Shown here: in pieces, positions 22,584 through 30,048 of the stretch
How the letters are laid out: every line of letters begins with the position of its first letter
Numbering within the stretch: position 1 is the stretch's first letter
Assembly: GCF_000381765.1 (NCBI RefSeq)
Contig: NZ_KB907074.1
Location: 248,001-312,000 of the forward strand
Length of the DNA: 64,000 bases
DNA from: [Zimmermannella] faecalis ATCC 13722
Lineage (GTDB): Bacteria; Actinomycetota; Actinomycetes; Actinomycetales; Microbacteriaceae
Direction: 5' to 3'
The notes under the pieces: model-generated
Told to the model about the DNA's origin: nothing
The model's input: the letters and a program-made list of their open reading frames with translations, nothing else
Database searches by the model: none
Position numbers and translations under genes: made by a program

Positions 22584-23585
22584 CTACGCCGCGTTCTCGA
22601 ACGCGTCGGCGAGCGAGTTGAGGTACTCGGTGTACGTCTGCACGCCCTCGTTCGTGTAGGTGTCGGCGGGCATGACGACGATGTGGTCTTCCTGCACCGC
22701 GGTGACGTTCGCGAGCGCCTCGTGGTTCTTCACGAGCTCGGCGCCGGGCTGGTAGCCCTCTTCGTCGGAGCCGACCGCCGCGTCACGGTCCATGACGAGA
22801 ATCCAGTCGGGGTTCGACTCGGCGATTGCCTCGACCGAGACCTCGTCACCCTCGTGGTTGTCGCTCGCGCCCTCGACGACGAGCGCCGGTTCGAATTCGA
22901 ACCAGTCGAACAGCGGGCCGAGCGTGCGGCCCACGGTCGGGGCAAGGTAGCCAATGCTGCCACCCGAAGTGTTCACGGCCATGACGGTGTCACCCTCGGG
23001 GTACGCGGCCGCAACGCGGTCGTACGCTTCGTCGAACGCGGAGTTGAGCTCCTCGGCTTCGGCCTGCTTGCCGAAGATCTCGCCGAGCACGGTCGTCTGG
23101 CGCTTGAGCTCCTCGGCGAACGACTCGCCATCGCGGGGCTCGAGGTTGATGATCGTGGCGTCGGGAACGAGCTCGGCGATGTCGGCCTCGTAGTCGCCGA
23201 AGCGCTGCCCCATGATCACGAGGTCGGGCTCGACCGCGGCGAGCGCCTCAAGGTCGGGCTCGCGGTGGTTGCCGATGTTCACGATCGAGTCGTCAGTCGT
23301 GTAGGGAATCGTGTCGGGCATGAGGTCAACCGGTGCCGCGGCGAGTTCGATACCCCACGACGAGAGCGTCTCGAACGTGCGGTTGTCGAGGGAGACGACG
23401 GTTTCGATCGGCGTCGAAATGGTCTGCGTGCCGTTGTTGTCTTCGACGGTTACGGTCGATGCGGCCGCGGCGTCGGTGGCATCCGTTGCGCCGGTCTCGG
23501 TCGCGTCGGTGCTGCAGGCGGCGAGGGTGAGCGATGCGGCGATTGCGCCGACGAGGCCGACATATCGAATTCGCTTCGAGGTCAT
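22584..23585 (-). CDS. Siderophore-binding lipoprotein of an iron ABC transporter
   Basis: 333 residues. Lipoprotein signal: positive MTSKRIR, hydrophobic stretch, lipobox LAAC with Cys24, then an Ala/Thr/Asp linker. The mature part is a class III (FecB/PeriBP) fold, with NIGNHREPDLEALAAVEPDLVI and ending at the second lobe. The NIG-REPDLE segment resembles YclQ/FpuA-type catecholate (petrobactin) binders, but the ligand cannot be fixed from sequence. AAGGA lies 12 bases before the ATG. It is transcribed away from the IdeR-like box. Confidence 0.9.
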   Translation of the reverse strand: MTSKRIRYVGLVGAIAASLTLAACSTDATETGATDATDAAAASTVTVEDNNGTQTISTPIETVVSLDNRTFETLSSWGIELAAAPVDLMPDTIPYTTDDSIVNIGNHREPDLEALAAVEPDLVIMGQRFGDYEADIAELVPDATIINLEPRDGESFAEELKRQTTVLGEIFGKQAEAEELNSAFDEAYDRVAAAYPEGDTVMAVNTSGGSIGYLAPTVGRTLGPLFDWFEFEPALVVEGASDNHEGDEVSVEAIAESNPDWILVMDRDAAVGSDEEGYQPGAELVKNHEALANVTAVQEDHIVVMPADTYTNEGVQTYTEYLNSLADAFENAA

Positions 23586-23646
23586 TACGTCTTGAGTTCC
23601 TTTGCTTCAAATCCTTGGGTGAAAAGCTCACAAGGGGGACACATCC

Positions 23647-23670
23647 CGCGTTTAGGTTAACCTAAGCTAC
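23647..23670. promoter_or_regulatory. IdeR/DtxR-type iron box, two overlapping sites
   Basis: A perfect palindrome TTAGGTTAACCTAA lies at 23652-23665. Against the 19-base consensus TTAGGTTAGGCTAACCTAA, the window 23652-23670 matches 15 of 19 and 23647-23665 matches 14 of 19, so two repressor dimers could bind in overlap. It lies between the divergent siderophore-transport units and would shut both off when iron is plentiful. Confidence 0.82.
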
Positions 23671-23755
23671 ATATGTGCTCAACGTGTGACTTGCCCGTGA
23701 GTCCACTGTTCACTTTCACGCCCCACCCAGCGCAACGCCCGAGGAGGCCCTTCGC

Positions 23756-24529
23756 GTGATCACCCTGCAGTCCGTGGCAAAGCGATTCGGCGACACGGTC
23801 GTCATCGACGACGTGTCGCTGACCGTGCCGGTCGGCGGAATCACCTCGATCATCGGGCCGAACGGTGCGGGAAAGTCGACCCTGCTCGGGCTCATTAGTC
23901 GGCTTGAGCCGCTCGACAGCGGCATCATCACCGTTGATGGCATGGATGTCTCGGCGACGAAGTCACCCGTACTTGCGAAGCGACTCGCGATCCTGCGGCA
24001 GGAGAATCACCTCGTCGTGCGTCTCACGGTGCGCGAGCTCGTCGCGTTCGGCCGGTTCCCGCACACGCAGGGGCGACTTACGCCACACGACGAAGAGAAG
24101 GTGGATGCGGCGCTCGCGTTCCTCGGCCTCGAGGAGCTCCAGGGGCGGTTCATCGACGAACTGTCGGGCGGGCAACGGCAGCGCGCCTACGTCGCGATGG
24201 TGATCTGCCAGGACACCGACTACGTGCTGCTCGATGAGCCGCTCAACAACCTCGACATGCGCCACAGCGTGAACATGATGCAGCACCTCAAGCGCATCGC
24301 GACCGAGCTCGGCAAGACGATCGTCATCGTGATTCACGACATCAACTTCGCCTCGGTGTATTCCGACCACATCGTGGGCATGCGTGACGGCGACGTCGTC
24401 GCGCAGGGCGCCGCGCCGGACATCATGCAGACCGACGTGCTCAGCGAGATCTACGATCTCGAAATCCCGATCGAGCTGGTCGGTGACCGCCGCCTCGCGA
24501 CCTACTACTGGGCGACCGCGACGAAGTAG
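23756..24529 (+). CDS. Iron-siderophore ABC transporter ATP-binding protein
   Basis: 257 residues, FecE/FhuC-like. Walker A GPNGAGKST at about 35-43, Q-loop LRQENHL near 81, signature LSGGQRQRAY near 136, Walker B YVLLDEPLNNLD near 157 and the switch His in VIHDINFASVYSDH. It drives import through the two permeases encoded divergently. GTG start with GAGGAGG about 10 bases upstream. The common arrangement of such systems is one operon; here the ATPase is split off but shares the iron box. Confidence 0.94.
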   Translation: MITLQSVAKRFGDTVVIDDVSLTVPVGGITSIIGPNGAGKSTLLGLISRLEPLDSGIITVDGMDVSATKSPVLAKRLAILRQENHLVVRLTVRELVAFGRFPHTQGRLTPHDEEKVDAALAFLGLEELQGRFIDELSGGQRQRAYVAMVICQDTDYVLLDEPLNNLDMRHSVNMMQHLKRIATELGKTIVIVIHDINFASVYSDHIVGMRDGDVVAQGAAPDIMQTDVLSEIYDLEIPIELVGDRRLATYYWATATK

Positions 24530-24537
24530 CGAGGCAG

Positions 24538-25023
24538 TTACGACACGTCGTCGGCCTCAGCGATCGCGGCGAGCGCGGCTGTCACGGCGCCCCATCCCTC
24601 GGCGAAGCCGAGCTCCTCGTGGAGGTCACGCGCAGCCTCGTCACCATGGCGAACAAGCGCGCGATAGGCGGTGCCCTCGGGGTGATCGGCGAGCGTAATC
24701 TCGGCGGTCATCAAGACCGGTGCTGGCGCCGCAGGGTGCCAAAAACTGTCGATCGCATTCGTGAACACGAGCCGTTCTTGCGGCTCGACAACGAGGAAGA
24801 TGCCGTCGGTGTGCGGGGTGAACGACGCACCGTCGTCGCTCATACTCGTGACGAATGCGCCGCCCGGGCGCACGTCAAAACGGTCGACGCGGGCCACAGC
24901 CGGTGCGGGTACCCACCACCGTGCGAGCAGGTCGGCGTCGGTCCAGGCGCGCCAGATGCGGTGGCGTGGCGCGTGGATCGTGCGCGTGAGAGTCAGGTCG
25001 AGGCGGGGATTGATCTCGGTCAT
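24538..25023 (-). CDS. SRPBCC (AHSA1/Bet v1-like) domain protein
   Basis: 161 residues from the chosen start. Typical AHSA1 sequence: LTRTIHAPRHRIWRAWTDADLLARWWVP at the N-terminus, VRPGGAF, then ERLVFTNAIDSFWHP. A hydrophobic ligand pocket is expected; the actual role is unknown. Upstream in-frame ATG at 25092 would add 23 residues with no family match, while GGAG six bases before 25023 supports the shorter form. Convergent with the ATPase gene, 8 bases apart. Confidence 0.85.
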   Translation of the reverse strand: MTEINPRLDLTLTRTIHAPRHRIWRAWTDADLLARWWVPAPAVARVDRFDVRPGGAFVTSMSDDGASFTPHTDGIFLVVEPQERLVFTNAIDSFWHPAAPAPVLMTAEITLADHPEGTAYRALVRHGDEAARDLHEELGFAEGWGAVTAALAAIAEADDVS

Positions 25024-25029
25024 GGGATG

Positions 25030-25033
25030 CTCC
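25030..25033 (-). promoter_or_regulatory. Ribosome-binding site that fixes the SRPBCC gene start
   Basis: GGAG on the reverse strand, six bases before the ATG at 25023. No similar element precedes the longer candidate start at 25092. Confidence 0.6.
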
Positions 25034-25126
25034 AGTTCGCGGTGCCCGGTGAACTCGAGGGAAACCACGTCGAGTCCGCCAAGGCGTGCCATGTCCGCTC
25101 AGCGTAGACCCGCAGCATCCACCGCG

Positions 25127-25181
25127 AACTGACGGCAATTTGCGGCATTTTCAGCGGAAAAGCTGCGAATTGCCGTCAGTT
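25127..25181. repeat. 55-base imperfect palindrome (REP- or MITE-like, or terminator)
   Basis: The 17-base outer arms (25127-25143 and 25165-25181) pair with one mismatch. The centre adds a second pairing, TTTTC with GAAAA around AGCG. It lies in gene-free DNA between the SRPBCC gene and tRNA-Leu. It could end transcription from the tRNA or be a small dispersed palindromic repeat; copies elsewhere cannot be tested here. Confidence 0.6.
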
Positions 25182-25189
25182 GGCGAAGG

Positions 25190-25227
25190 GTGCCGTCGGC
25201 GCCAAACGTGCCGGCTGGGGGACTCGA
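25190..25227. repeat. Displaced copy of the tRNA-Leu 3' end
   Basis: 38 bases identical at 37 positions to 25371-25408. It carries the last 19 bases of the tRNA (half the T-loop, T-stem 3' side, acceptor 3' side and discriminator base) plus 19 bases of downstream flank. The rest of the tRNA is missing, so it is not a gene. It resembles an attachment-site remnant. Confidence 0.75.
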
Positions 25228-25370
25228 CGCCCAACCGAGCACTCAACGCGCGGCAGTGAGGTGCGCGTGTCGCGGTTTCGGGGTGGGCCGCGCGTTGCGC
25301 CGCTGCTCGGTCGGGGCCCAGGGGGTTCTCGCGACCAGCCGGCCCGTTCGGTGCCTCCTTGGCACCTGCG
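25228..25370. other. 143-base spacer between the two tRNA-Leu 3' repeats
   Basis: No convincing reading frame. The only structure I see is a short hairpin ggtgcc-tcctt-ggcacc at 25350-25366, just downstream of the reverse-strand tRNA, which may be its terminator. Confidence 0.4.
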
Positions 25371-25408
25371 GTGCCGTCGGCACCAAACGTGCCGGCTGGG
25401 GGACTCGA
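25371..25408. repeat. Repeat copy containing the true tRNA-Leu 3' end
   Basis: Partner of the displaced copy at 25190-25227 (37 of 38 identical). Bases 25390-25408 belong to the tRNA gene; the rest is downstream flank. Confidence 0.75.
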
Positions 25409-25472
25409 ACCCCCACACCCTCTCGGATAGCGCATTTTGAGTGCGCCGCGTCTACCATTCCGCCAAGCCGGC
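25390..25472 (-). tRNA. tRNA-Leu (anticodon CAA)
   Basis: 83 bases. Acceptor arms GCCGGCT and AGCCGGC pair perfectly, D-stem GCG/CGC, anticodon stem GCGCA/TGCGC around loop CTCAAAA (anticodon CAA, reads UUG), a long 15-base class II variable arm, and a T-arm of five G-C pairs. Discriminator base A. The CCA end is not encoded. The gene lies divergent from pdtaR with a 36-base gap. Confidence 0.96.
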
Positions 25473-25496
25473 CAGCTCGCCGGGTTAACAGTAGCG

Positions 25497-25502
25497 TAAT
25501 CT
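25497..25502 (+). promoter_or_regulatory. Putative -10 element of pdtaR (leaderless type)
   Basis: TAATCT, six bases before the GTG start at 25509. There is no usable Shine-Dalgarno sequence in the six intervening bases (ggggtt is too close to the start). Confidence 0.42.
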
Positions 25503-25508
25503 GGGGTT

Positions 25509-26114
25509 GTGACAGAGAACACAACCGCTTCAGCACCCCGCCGGGTAGTCGTCGCAGAAGACGAATCGCTCATCCGCCTCGACATCGTCGAAACCCTCCG
25601 AGACAACGGGTTTGACGTCGTTGGTGAGGCAGGTGATGGCGAGACCGCCGTCGCCCTCGCGAAGGAGCTTCGCCCCGACCTCGTCGTGATGGACGTCAAG
25701 ATGCCGAAGCTCGACGGCATCTCGGCCGCCGAGCAGCTCTCGGCCGACAACGTCGCACCCGTCGTGCTGCTCACCGCGTTCAGCCAGAAGGAACTCGTCG
25801 AGCGTGCGACCGAAGCGGGCGCACTCGCCTACGTCGTGAAGCCGTTCAACCAGAACGACCTGCTGCCGGCGATCGAGATTGCGCTCGCCCGCCACCAGCA
25901 GATCGTCGCGCTCGAGCGCGAGGTTGCCGACCTCGCCGAGCGGTTCGAGACGCGTAAGCTCGTCGACCGCGCGAAGGGGCTCCTCACCGACAAGATGGGC
26001 CTGAGCGAGCCCGAGGCATTCCGCTGGATTCAAAAGGCCTCGATGAACCGCCGCCTCACGATGCACGAGGTCGCGCAGGCCGTCGTCGAGCAGCTCGCGC
26101 CAAAGAAGAAGTAG
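25509..26114 (+). CDS. pdtaR: ANTAR-domain response regulator (PdtaR-like)
   Basis: 201 residues. Receiver domain at about 11-128: acidic pocket E17/D18, phospho-acceptor Asp62 in VVMDVKMPKLD, Thr89 and Lys111 in VVKPFN. ANTAR RNA-binding domain at about 140-196 with RAKGLLTDKMGLSEPEAFRWI. ANTAR proteins bind paired stem-loops in mRNA and act as antiterminators when phosphorylated. Closest known type is mycobacterial PdtaR (Rv1626). No histidine kinase is adjacent, so the partner is encoded elsewhere. Confidence 0.92.
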   Translation: MTENTTASAPRRVVVAEDESLIRLDIVETLRDNGFDVVGEAGDGETAVALAKELRPDLVVMDVKMPKLDGISAAEQLSADNVAPVVLLTAFSQKELVERATEAGALAYVVKPFNQNDLLPAIEIALARHQQIVALEREVADLAERFETRKLVDRAKGLLTDKMGLSEPEAFRWIQKASMNRRLTMHEVAQAVVEQLAPKKK

Positions 26115-26128
26115 CCCGCGGCGTCGCG

Positions 26129-26599
26129 CTATCGGCGAGTTCGGATCGCGTTCGTGATCCGAATCGTCGAGCAGCGCCGCCCCGCGCCGTCGGTGACCAC
26201 GATCTCGTGCACCGCGAGGCTCCCGCCCAGGTGAATCGCACGGGCCTCACCCGTGACCCACGGCGTCGAGGGACTCGCCGTGTGCGTCGCGTTGATATCG
26301 ACTCCCACCGCGAACTGCCCGGGGCTGAGTTCCGCATTTGCGGACATTGACCCGAGGCTCTCGCCGAGCACGCAGTGCGCGCCGCCGTGGAGGAGCCCGA
26401 ACGGCTGCTGGTTGCCCTCGACCGGCATGACCGCGATCGAATGTTCGGCCGTGCACTTCACGACGAGGATCCCCATCGCGGCAGCCAGCCGGCCGACGCC
26501 GTGCCCGCCAGTGATCGCAACCTGATCGGGAATCGAGTGCCCGTTCACCTGCGACTCCGATACGGGCGAGTAGCTCGGGCTGGGCAGGGTCTCGGCCAT
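26129..26599 (-). CDS. PaaI-type hotdog-fold thioesterase
   Basis: 156 residues. FGLLHGGAHCVLGESLGS (about 67-84) carries HGG and the acidic residue (Glu80) typical of PaaI/YbgC-like acyl-CoA thioesterases. The first 20 residues are polar. GAGGGAGG precedes the ATG. It is wedged between pdtaR and polA on the opposite strand, an arrangement I have seen in related actinobacteria. The substrate is unknown. Confidence 0.88.
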   Translation of the reverse strand: MAETLPSPSYSPVSESQVNGHSIPDQVAITGGHGVGRLAAAMGILVVKCTAEHSIAVMPVEGNQQPFGLLHGGAHCVLGESLGSMSANAELSPGQFAVGVDINATHTASPSTPWVTGEARAIHLGGSLAVHEIVVTDGAGRRCSTIRITNAIRTRR

Positions 26600-26617
26600 C
26601 GGGTTCCTCCCTCAACG

Positions 26618-26623
26618 TAGGCT
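26618..26623 (+). promoter_or_regulatory. Putative -10 element of polA (leaderless type)
   Basis: TAGGCT followed by six bases (ggtcgc) and the polA GTG. No Shine-Dalgarno sequence is present. Confidence 0.48.
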
Positions 26624-26629
26624 GGTCGC

Positions 26630-29287
26630 GTGACTGCAACTCAGCCAAAGCCTACGCTCATGGTCATCGACGGCCACTCGCTCGCGTTCCGCGCGTTTTT
26701 TGCGCTGCCGGTCGACAGCTTCGTGAACTCTGAGGGCCAACACACAAACGCGGTGCACGGCTTCATCTCGATGCTGCTGTCGCTCCTGCGCGACCACAAC
26801 CCGAGCCACATCGCGGTCGCGTTCGACGCGGGCTCGAAGTCATTCCGAAATCGCGAGTACGAGGACTACAAGGGCGGGCGCGACGAGACGCCGCCCGAGT
26901 TCAAGGGGCAGATTGGCCTCCTCAAAGAGGCGCTGTCGGCGATGGGCATCGACTGGCTCGAGAAGGATGACTACGAGGCCGACGACATTCTGGCGACGCT
27001 CGCACACCAGGGGGAGCAGACCGGGTTTGACGTGCTCGTGGTCTCGGGCGATCGCGACGCGATCCAGCTCGTGAATGACGAGACGACTCTGCTGTATCCC
27101 TCGGTGCAGGGCGTGTCGAAGCTCACGCGCTATACGCCCGACAAGGTGTTCGAGAAGTACGGGGTGCTGCCGCACCAGTACTCCGACCTTGCGGCGATGG
27201 TTGGTGAGAAGGCCGACAATCTGCCGGGCATCCCGAAGGTCGGACCGAAGACCGCCGCGAAATGGATCAACCAGTTCGGCTCGCTCGAGGCGATCCTTGA
27301 GCACGAAGACGAGCTCCCCGGCAAGGTCGGCGAGTCGTTCCGCGAGCACCGCGAGAACGCGGTTCGCAACCGCAAGCTCAACGAGCTGCTCCGTGACGTC
27401 GAGCTCGAGCTCACGCCCGCCGACGCCGACATTCACCCCATCGATGTCGACGCCGTACGCGAGGTGTTTACGCGCCTGCAATTCCGCACCCTGCAAGACC
27501 GCGTGCTCAAGCTCGCGGCCGAGCGCGACGGCGCCGTTGCGACGAGCGACGACGACGGCGTGTATGAGCAGTTTGCGGTGCGCGACGCGCTCTCGGGCGC
27601 AGAGCTCGCGACGTGGCTCGAGGGTGCTGACGGCGCGGGTGTCGCGCTTCGGGTCGGCGAGGGCGGCCAGGTGGATGCGGCGGTCGCGACCGAGCAGGAG
27701 GTCGCGGTGGTCTCCGACGTCGCAGCCGCGCCGGAGCTCGGCGACTGGCTCGCGGGCGAGTCAACGAAGTGGCTGTTCGACGCGAAGCCAACCCTCAAGG
27801 CGGCTCGGCGTGCCGGTGTTGTCGTTGGCGGCACCATCTACGACGGGCAGCTCGCGGCATTCCTCGTGAACCCGCTCAGCCCGCCGAAGCGCGTCGCGGA
27901 GCTCGCACAGCAATACCTCGGCGAGACCATGCCCGAGTCCGACCCGAACCAACTCCTCGAAATCGAGGGCGAGGGGGAGGCAGGCAACACGTTCGCCGCC
28001 GAGGCGTGGTTCACGCGCCGTGCGGGACTCGCCGCGCAGGCTCGCCTCCCGGAGCCCACGGCGCCCGTGTTCACCGAGATTGAGGCGCCGCTCGAGCCGC
28101 TCCTTGCCGAGATGGAGTACACGGGCATCCACATCGACGTCGAGCTGCTGCGCTCGCTCTCAGCCGAGCAGGGCGAACAGGTCGCGAAGTTCGAACGTGA
28201 GGCGTTCGACGCCATCGACGGCGAAGAAATCAACCTCGGCTCACCGAAGCAGCTCCAGGCCGTGCTGTTCGAGAAGCTCGACATGCCAAAGACCCGACGC
28301 ACGAAGACCGGCTACTCGACCGACGCGCAGTCGCTCGAGGAGCTCGAGGCGAAGGCGCCGCATCCGTTCCTTGGGGCGCTGCGTCACCACCGCGATGCGA
28401 CGAAGCTCAAGCAGATCATCGACTCGTTGATCCGCGCGGTCGGCGACGATGAGCGCATCCACACCACCTACCTCCAGACGGGTTCGTCGACCGGGCGGCT
28501 TGCTTCGACCGACCCGAACCTGCAGAACATTCCGATTCGCTCGCCGCAGGGTCAGCGCATCCGCGGCGCGTTCACGACCGACGATCGCTTCGACGGACTC
28601 CTCACCGCCGACTACTCGCAGATCGAGATGCGCATCATGGCGCACCTCTCGGGCGACGAGGCACTCATCTCGGCGTTCAACTCGGGCGAGGACACCCACC
28701 GGTTCGTGGGCTCGCAGGTGTTCGGGGTCGACCCGAGCGACGTTACCGCGACGATGCGCAGCAAGGTGAAGGCGATGTCGTACGGGCTCGTCTACGGGCT
28801 GAGCGCGTTTGGGCTGTCGAAGCAGCTGGGAATTGAGGTCGCGGAGGCGCGCGACCTCATGAACGGGTACTTCGAGCGGTTCGGGAAGGTGCGCGACTAC
28901 CTGCGCGACTCGGTCGAACAGGCCCGGCAGACGGGCTACACCGAGACGATTTTCGGCCGCCGCCGGCCGTTCCCCGACCTCAACTCAACGAACCGCCTCG
29001 CGCGGCAGAACGCCGAGCGGGCGGCCCTCAACGCCCCCATTCAGGGCTCGGCCGCCGACATCATCAAGATCGCGATGCTCCGCGTCGACGAGCGGATGCG
29101 CGCCCACGGGCTCGAATCGCGCCTGCTGCTGCAGGTGCACGACGAGCTCGTGTTCGAGGTGGCACCGGGGGAGCAGGAGTCGCTCGAGCACCTGGTCCGC
29201 GACGCGATGGCGAGCGCGGCCGACCTCTCGGTACCCCTCGACGTTTCGGTTGGCCGAGGCACGAACTGGGAGACCGCGGGGCACTAG
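26630..29287 (+). CDS. polA: DNA polymerase I
   Basis: Gap filling, Okazaki fragment processing and repair synthesis, including after UvrABC. 885 residues. The N-terminal 5'-3' exonuclease runs from MVIDGHSLAFRAF to about residue 300, with KADNLPGIPKVGPKTA in its helix-hairpin-helix. The middle region lacks a clear proofreading active site, as expected in actinobacteria. The polymerase domain has motif A DYSQIEMRIMAHLSGD, motif B MSYGLVYGLSAFGLS and motif C LQVHDELVFEV. The GTG start is next to a -10-like element. The next gene starts at its last base. Confidence 0.96.
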   Translation: MTATQPKPTLMVIDGHSLAFRAFFALPVDSFVNSEGQHTNAVHGFISMLLSLLRDHNPSHIAVAFDAGSKSFRNREYEDYKGGRDETPPEFKGQIGLLKEALSAMGIDWLEKDDYEADDILATLAHQGEQTGFDVLVVSGDRDAIQLVNDETTLLYPSVQGVSKLTRYTPDKVFEKYGVLPHQYSDLAAMVGEKADNLPGIPKVGPKTAAKWINQFGSLEAILEHEDELPGKVGESFREHRENAVRNRKLNELLRDVELELTPADADIHPIDVDAVREVFTRLQFRTLQDRVLKLAAERDGAVATSDDDGVYEQFAVRDALSGAELATWLEGADGAGVALRVGEGGQVDAAVATEQEVAVVSDVAAAPELGDWLAGESTKWLFDAKPTLKAARRAGVVVGGTIYDGQLAAFLVNPLSPPKRVAELAQQYLGETMPESDPNQLLEIEGEGEAGNTFAAEAWFTRRAGLAAQARLPEPTAPVFTEIEAPLEPLLAEMEYTGIHIDVELLRSLSAEQGEQVAKFEREAFDAIDGEEINLGSPKQLQAVLFEKLDMPKTRRTKTGYSTDAQSLEELEAKAPHPFLGALRHHRDATKLKQIIDSLIRAVGDDERIHTTYLQTGSSTGRLASTDPNLQNIPIRSPQGQRIRGAFTTDDRFDGLLTADYSQIEMRIMAHLSGDEALISAFNSGEDTHRFVGSQVFGVDPSDVTATMRSKVKAMSYGLVYGLSAFGLSKQLGIEVAEARDLMNGYFERFGKVRDYLRDSVEQARQTGYTETIFGRRRPFPDLNSTNRLARQNAERAALNAPIQGSAADIIKIAMLRVDERMRAHGLESRLLLQVHDELVFEVAPGEQESLEHLVRDAMASAADLSVPLDVSVGRGTNWETAGH

Positions 29288-30039
29288 TGCGAGAGTTTTT
29301 CGCGGGCGTCGGCGTCTTCGCGCGCGGCATTCGATTCTGGGCCCACCGCCCGAAGCTCATGGCGATAGGCGCGATTCCCGCGCTCATCGCGACCGTGCTT
29401 TACACGGTGCTGCTCGTGCTGTTGCTGCGGCAGGCGGGAGAGCTCGGCGCGTGGCTCACGCCGTTCGCCGAAGACTGGGGTGAGCCGTGGCGTGCCGCCC
29501 TCCGCATTGCCGTGTCGACCGCCGTCGTGGTTGGCGGGCTCGCCGCGAGCGTGTTCACGTTCGCGGCCGTCACGCTCGCGATTTCGGCGCCGTTTGTCGA
29601 CGCGATTCAGGAGCGGGTTGACCGAGAACTCGGCGGGATCGAGCCCGTGTCGTCGGGCTTCTGGCAGTCGGTCACGCGCGGCCTCGGCGACGGGCTACGC
29701 CTGTTCGGGATGGGGTTCCTCGCGGCGCTGCTCGTGTTTGTGTGTGGGCTCATTCCGCTGATCGGATCGCTCGTCGGCTGGCTGCTCGGGGCATACTTCG
29801 CGGGTCGGGCGTTCGCGATTGATCTGACGGGTACGCCGGGTGATGCGCGTGGACTGACCCTTCAGGAGCGACGCGACCTGCTGCGCACGCGGCGCGCCCG
29901 GTCCCTCGGATTCGGCGTCGCCGTCTACGCGGCGTTCCTCGTGCCGGGAGGTGCGGTCGTGGGCACGCCCGCCGCGGCCGTCGGCGGCACCCTGCTGGTG
30001 CGCGAGCTGCTGGGGCAGGCGGCCGAACCGCGCGAGTAG
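29287..30039 (+). CDS. EI24-domain (CysZ-like) membrane protein
   Basis: 250 residues. MREFFAGVGVFARGIRFWAHRPKLM at the N-terminus and four or more hydrophobic segments (about 27-48, 76-100, 138-170 and 215-240) match the EI24/CysZ family. CysZ moves sulfate in some bacteria, but nothing around this gene supports sulfate uptake. The GTG start begins at the last base of the polA stop, so the two are probably cotranscribed. Confidence 0.85.
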   Translation: MREFFAGVGVFARGIRFWAHRPKLMAIGAIPALIATVLYTVLLVLLLRQAGELGAWLTPFAEDWGEPWRAALRIAVSTAVVVGGLAASVFTFAAVTLAISAPFVDAIQERVDRELGGIEPVSSGFWQSVTRGLGDGLRLFGMGFLAALLVFVCGLIPLIGSLVGWLLGAYFAGRAFAIDLTGTPGDARGLTLQERRDLLRTRRARSLGFGVAVYAAFLVPGGAVVGTPAAAVGGTLLVRELLGQAAEPRE

Positions 30040-30042
30040 GGT
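30037..30042 (+). promoter_or_regulatory. Putative -10 element of the DUF885 gene (leaderless type)
   Basis: TAGGGT followed by six bases (ggcgga) and the ATG at 30049. No good ribosome-binding site is visible. Confidence 0.42.
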
Positions 30043-30048
30043 GGCGGA

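Noticed and set aside
25180-25440. Small open frames over the tRNA-Leu region
   Set aside because: They run through the tRNA and its repeat, have no ribosome-binding site and a shadow-like composition.
20461-25472. Siderophore locus plus tRNA as an intact genomic island
   Set aside because: No integrase, transposase or relaxase is present, base composition is like the neighbours by eye, and the second tRNA repeat lies on the tRNA side of the locus rather than beyond it.
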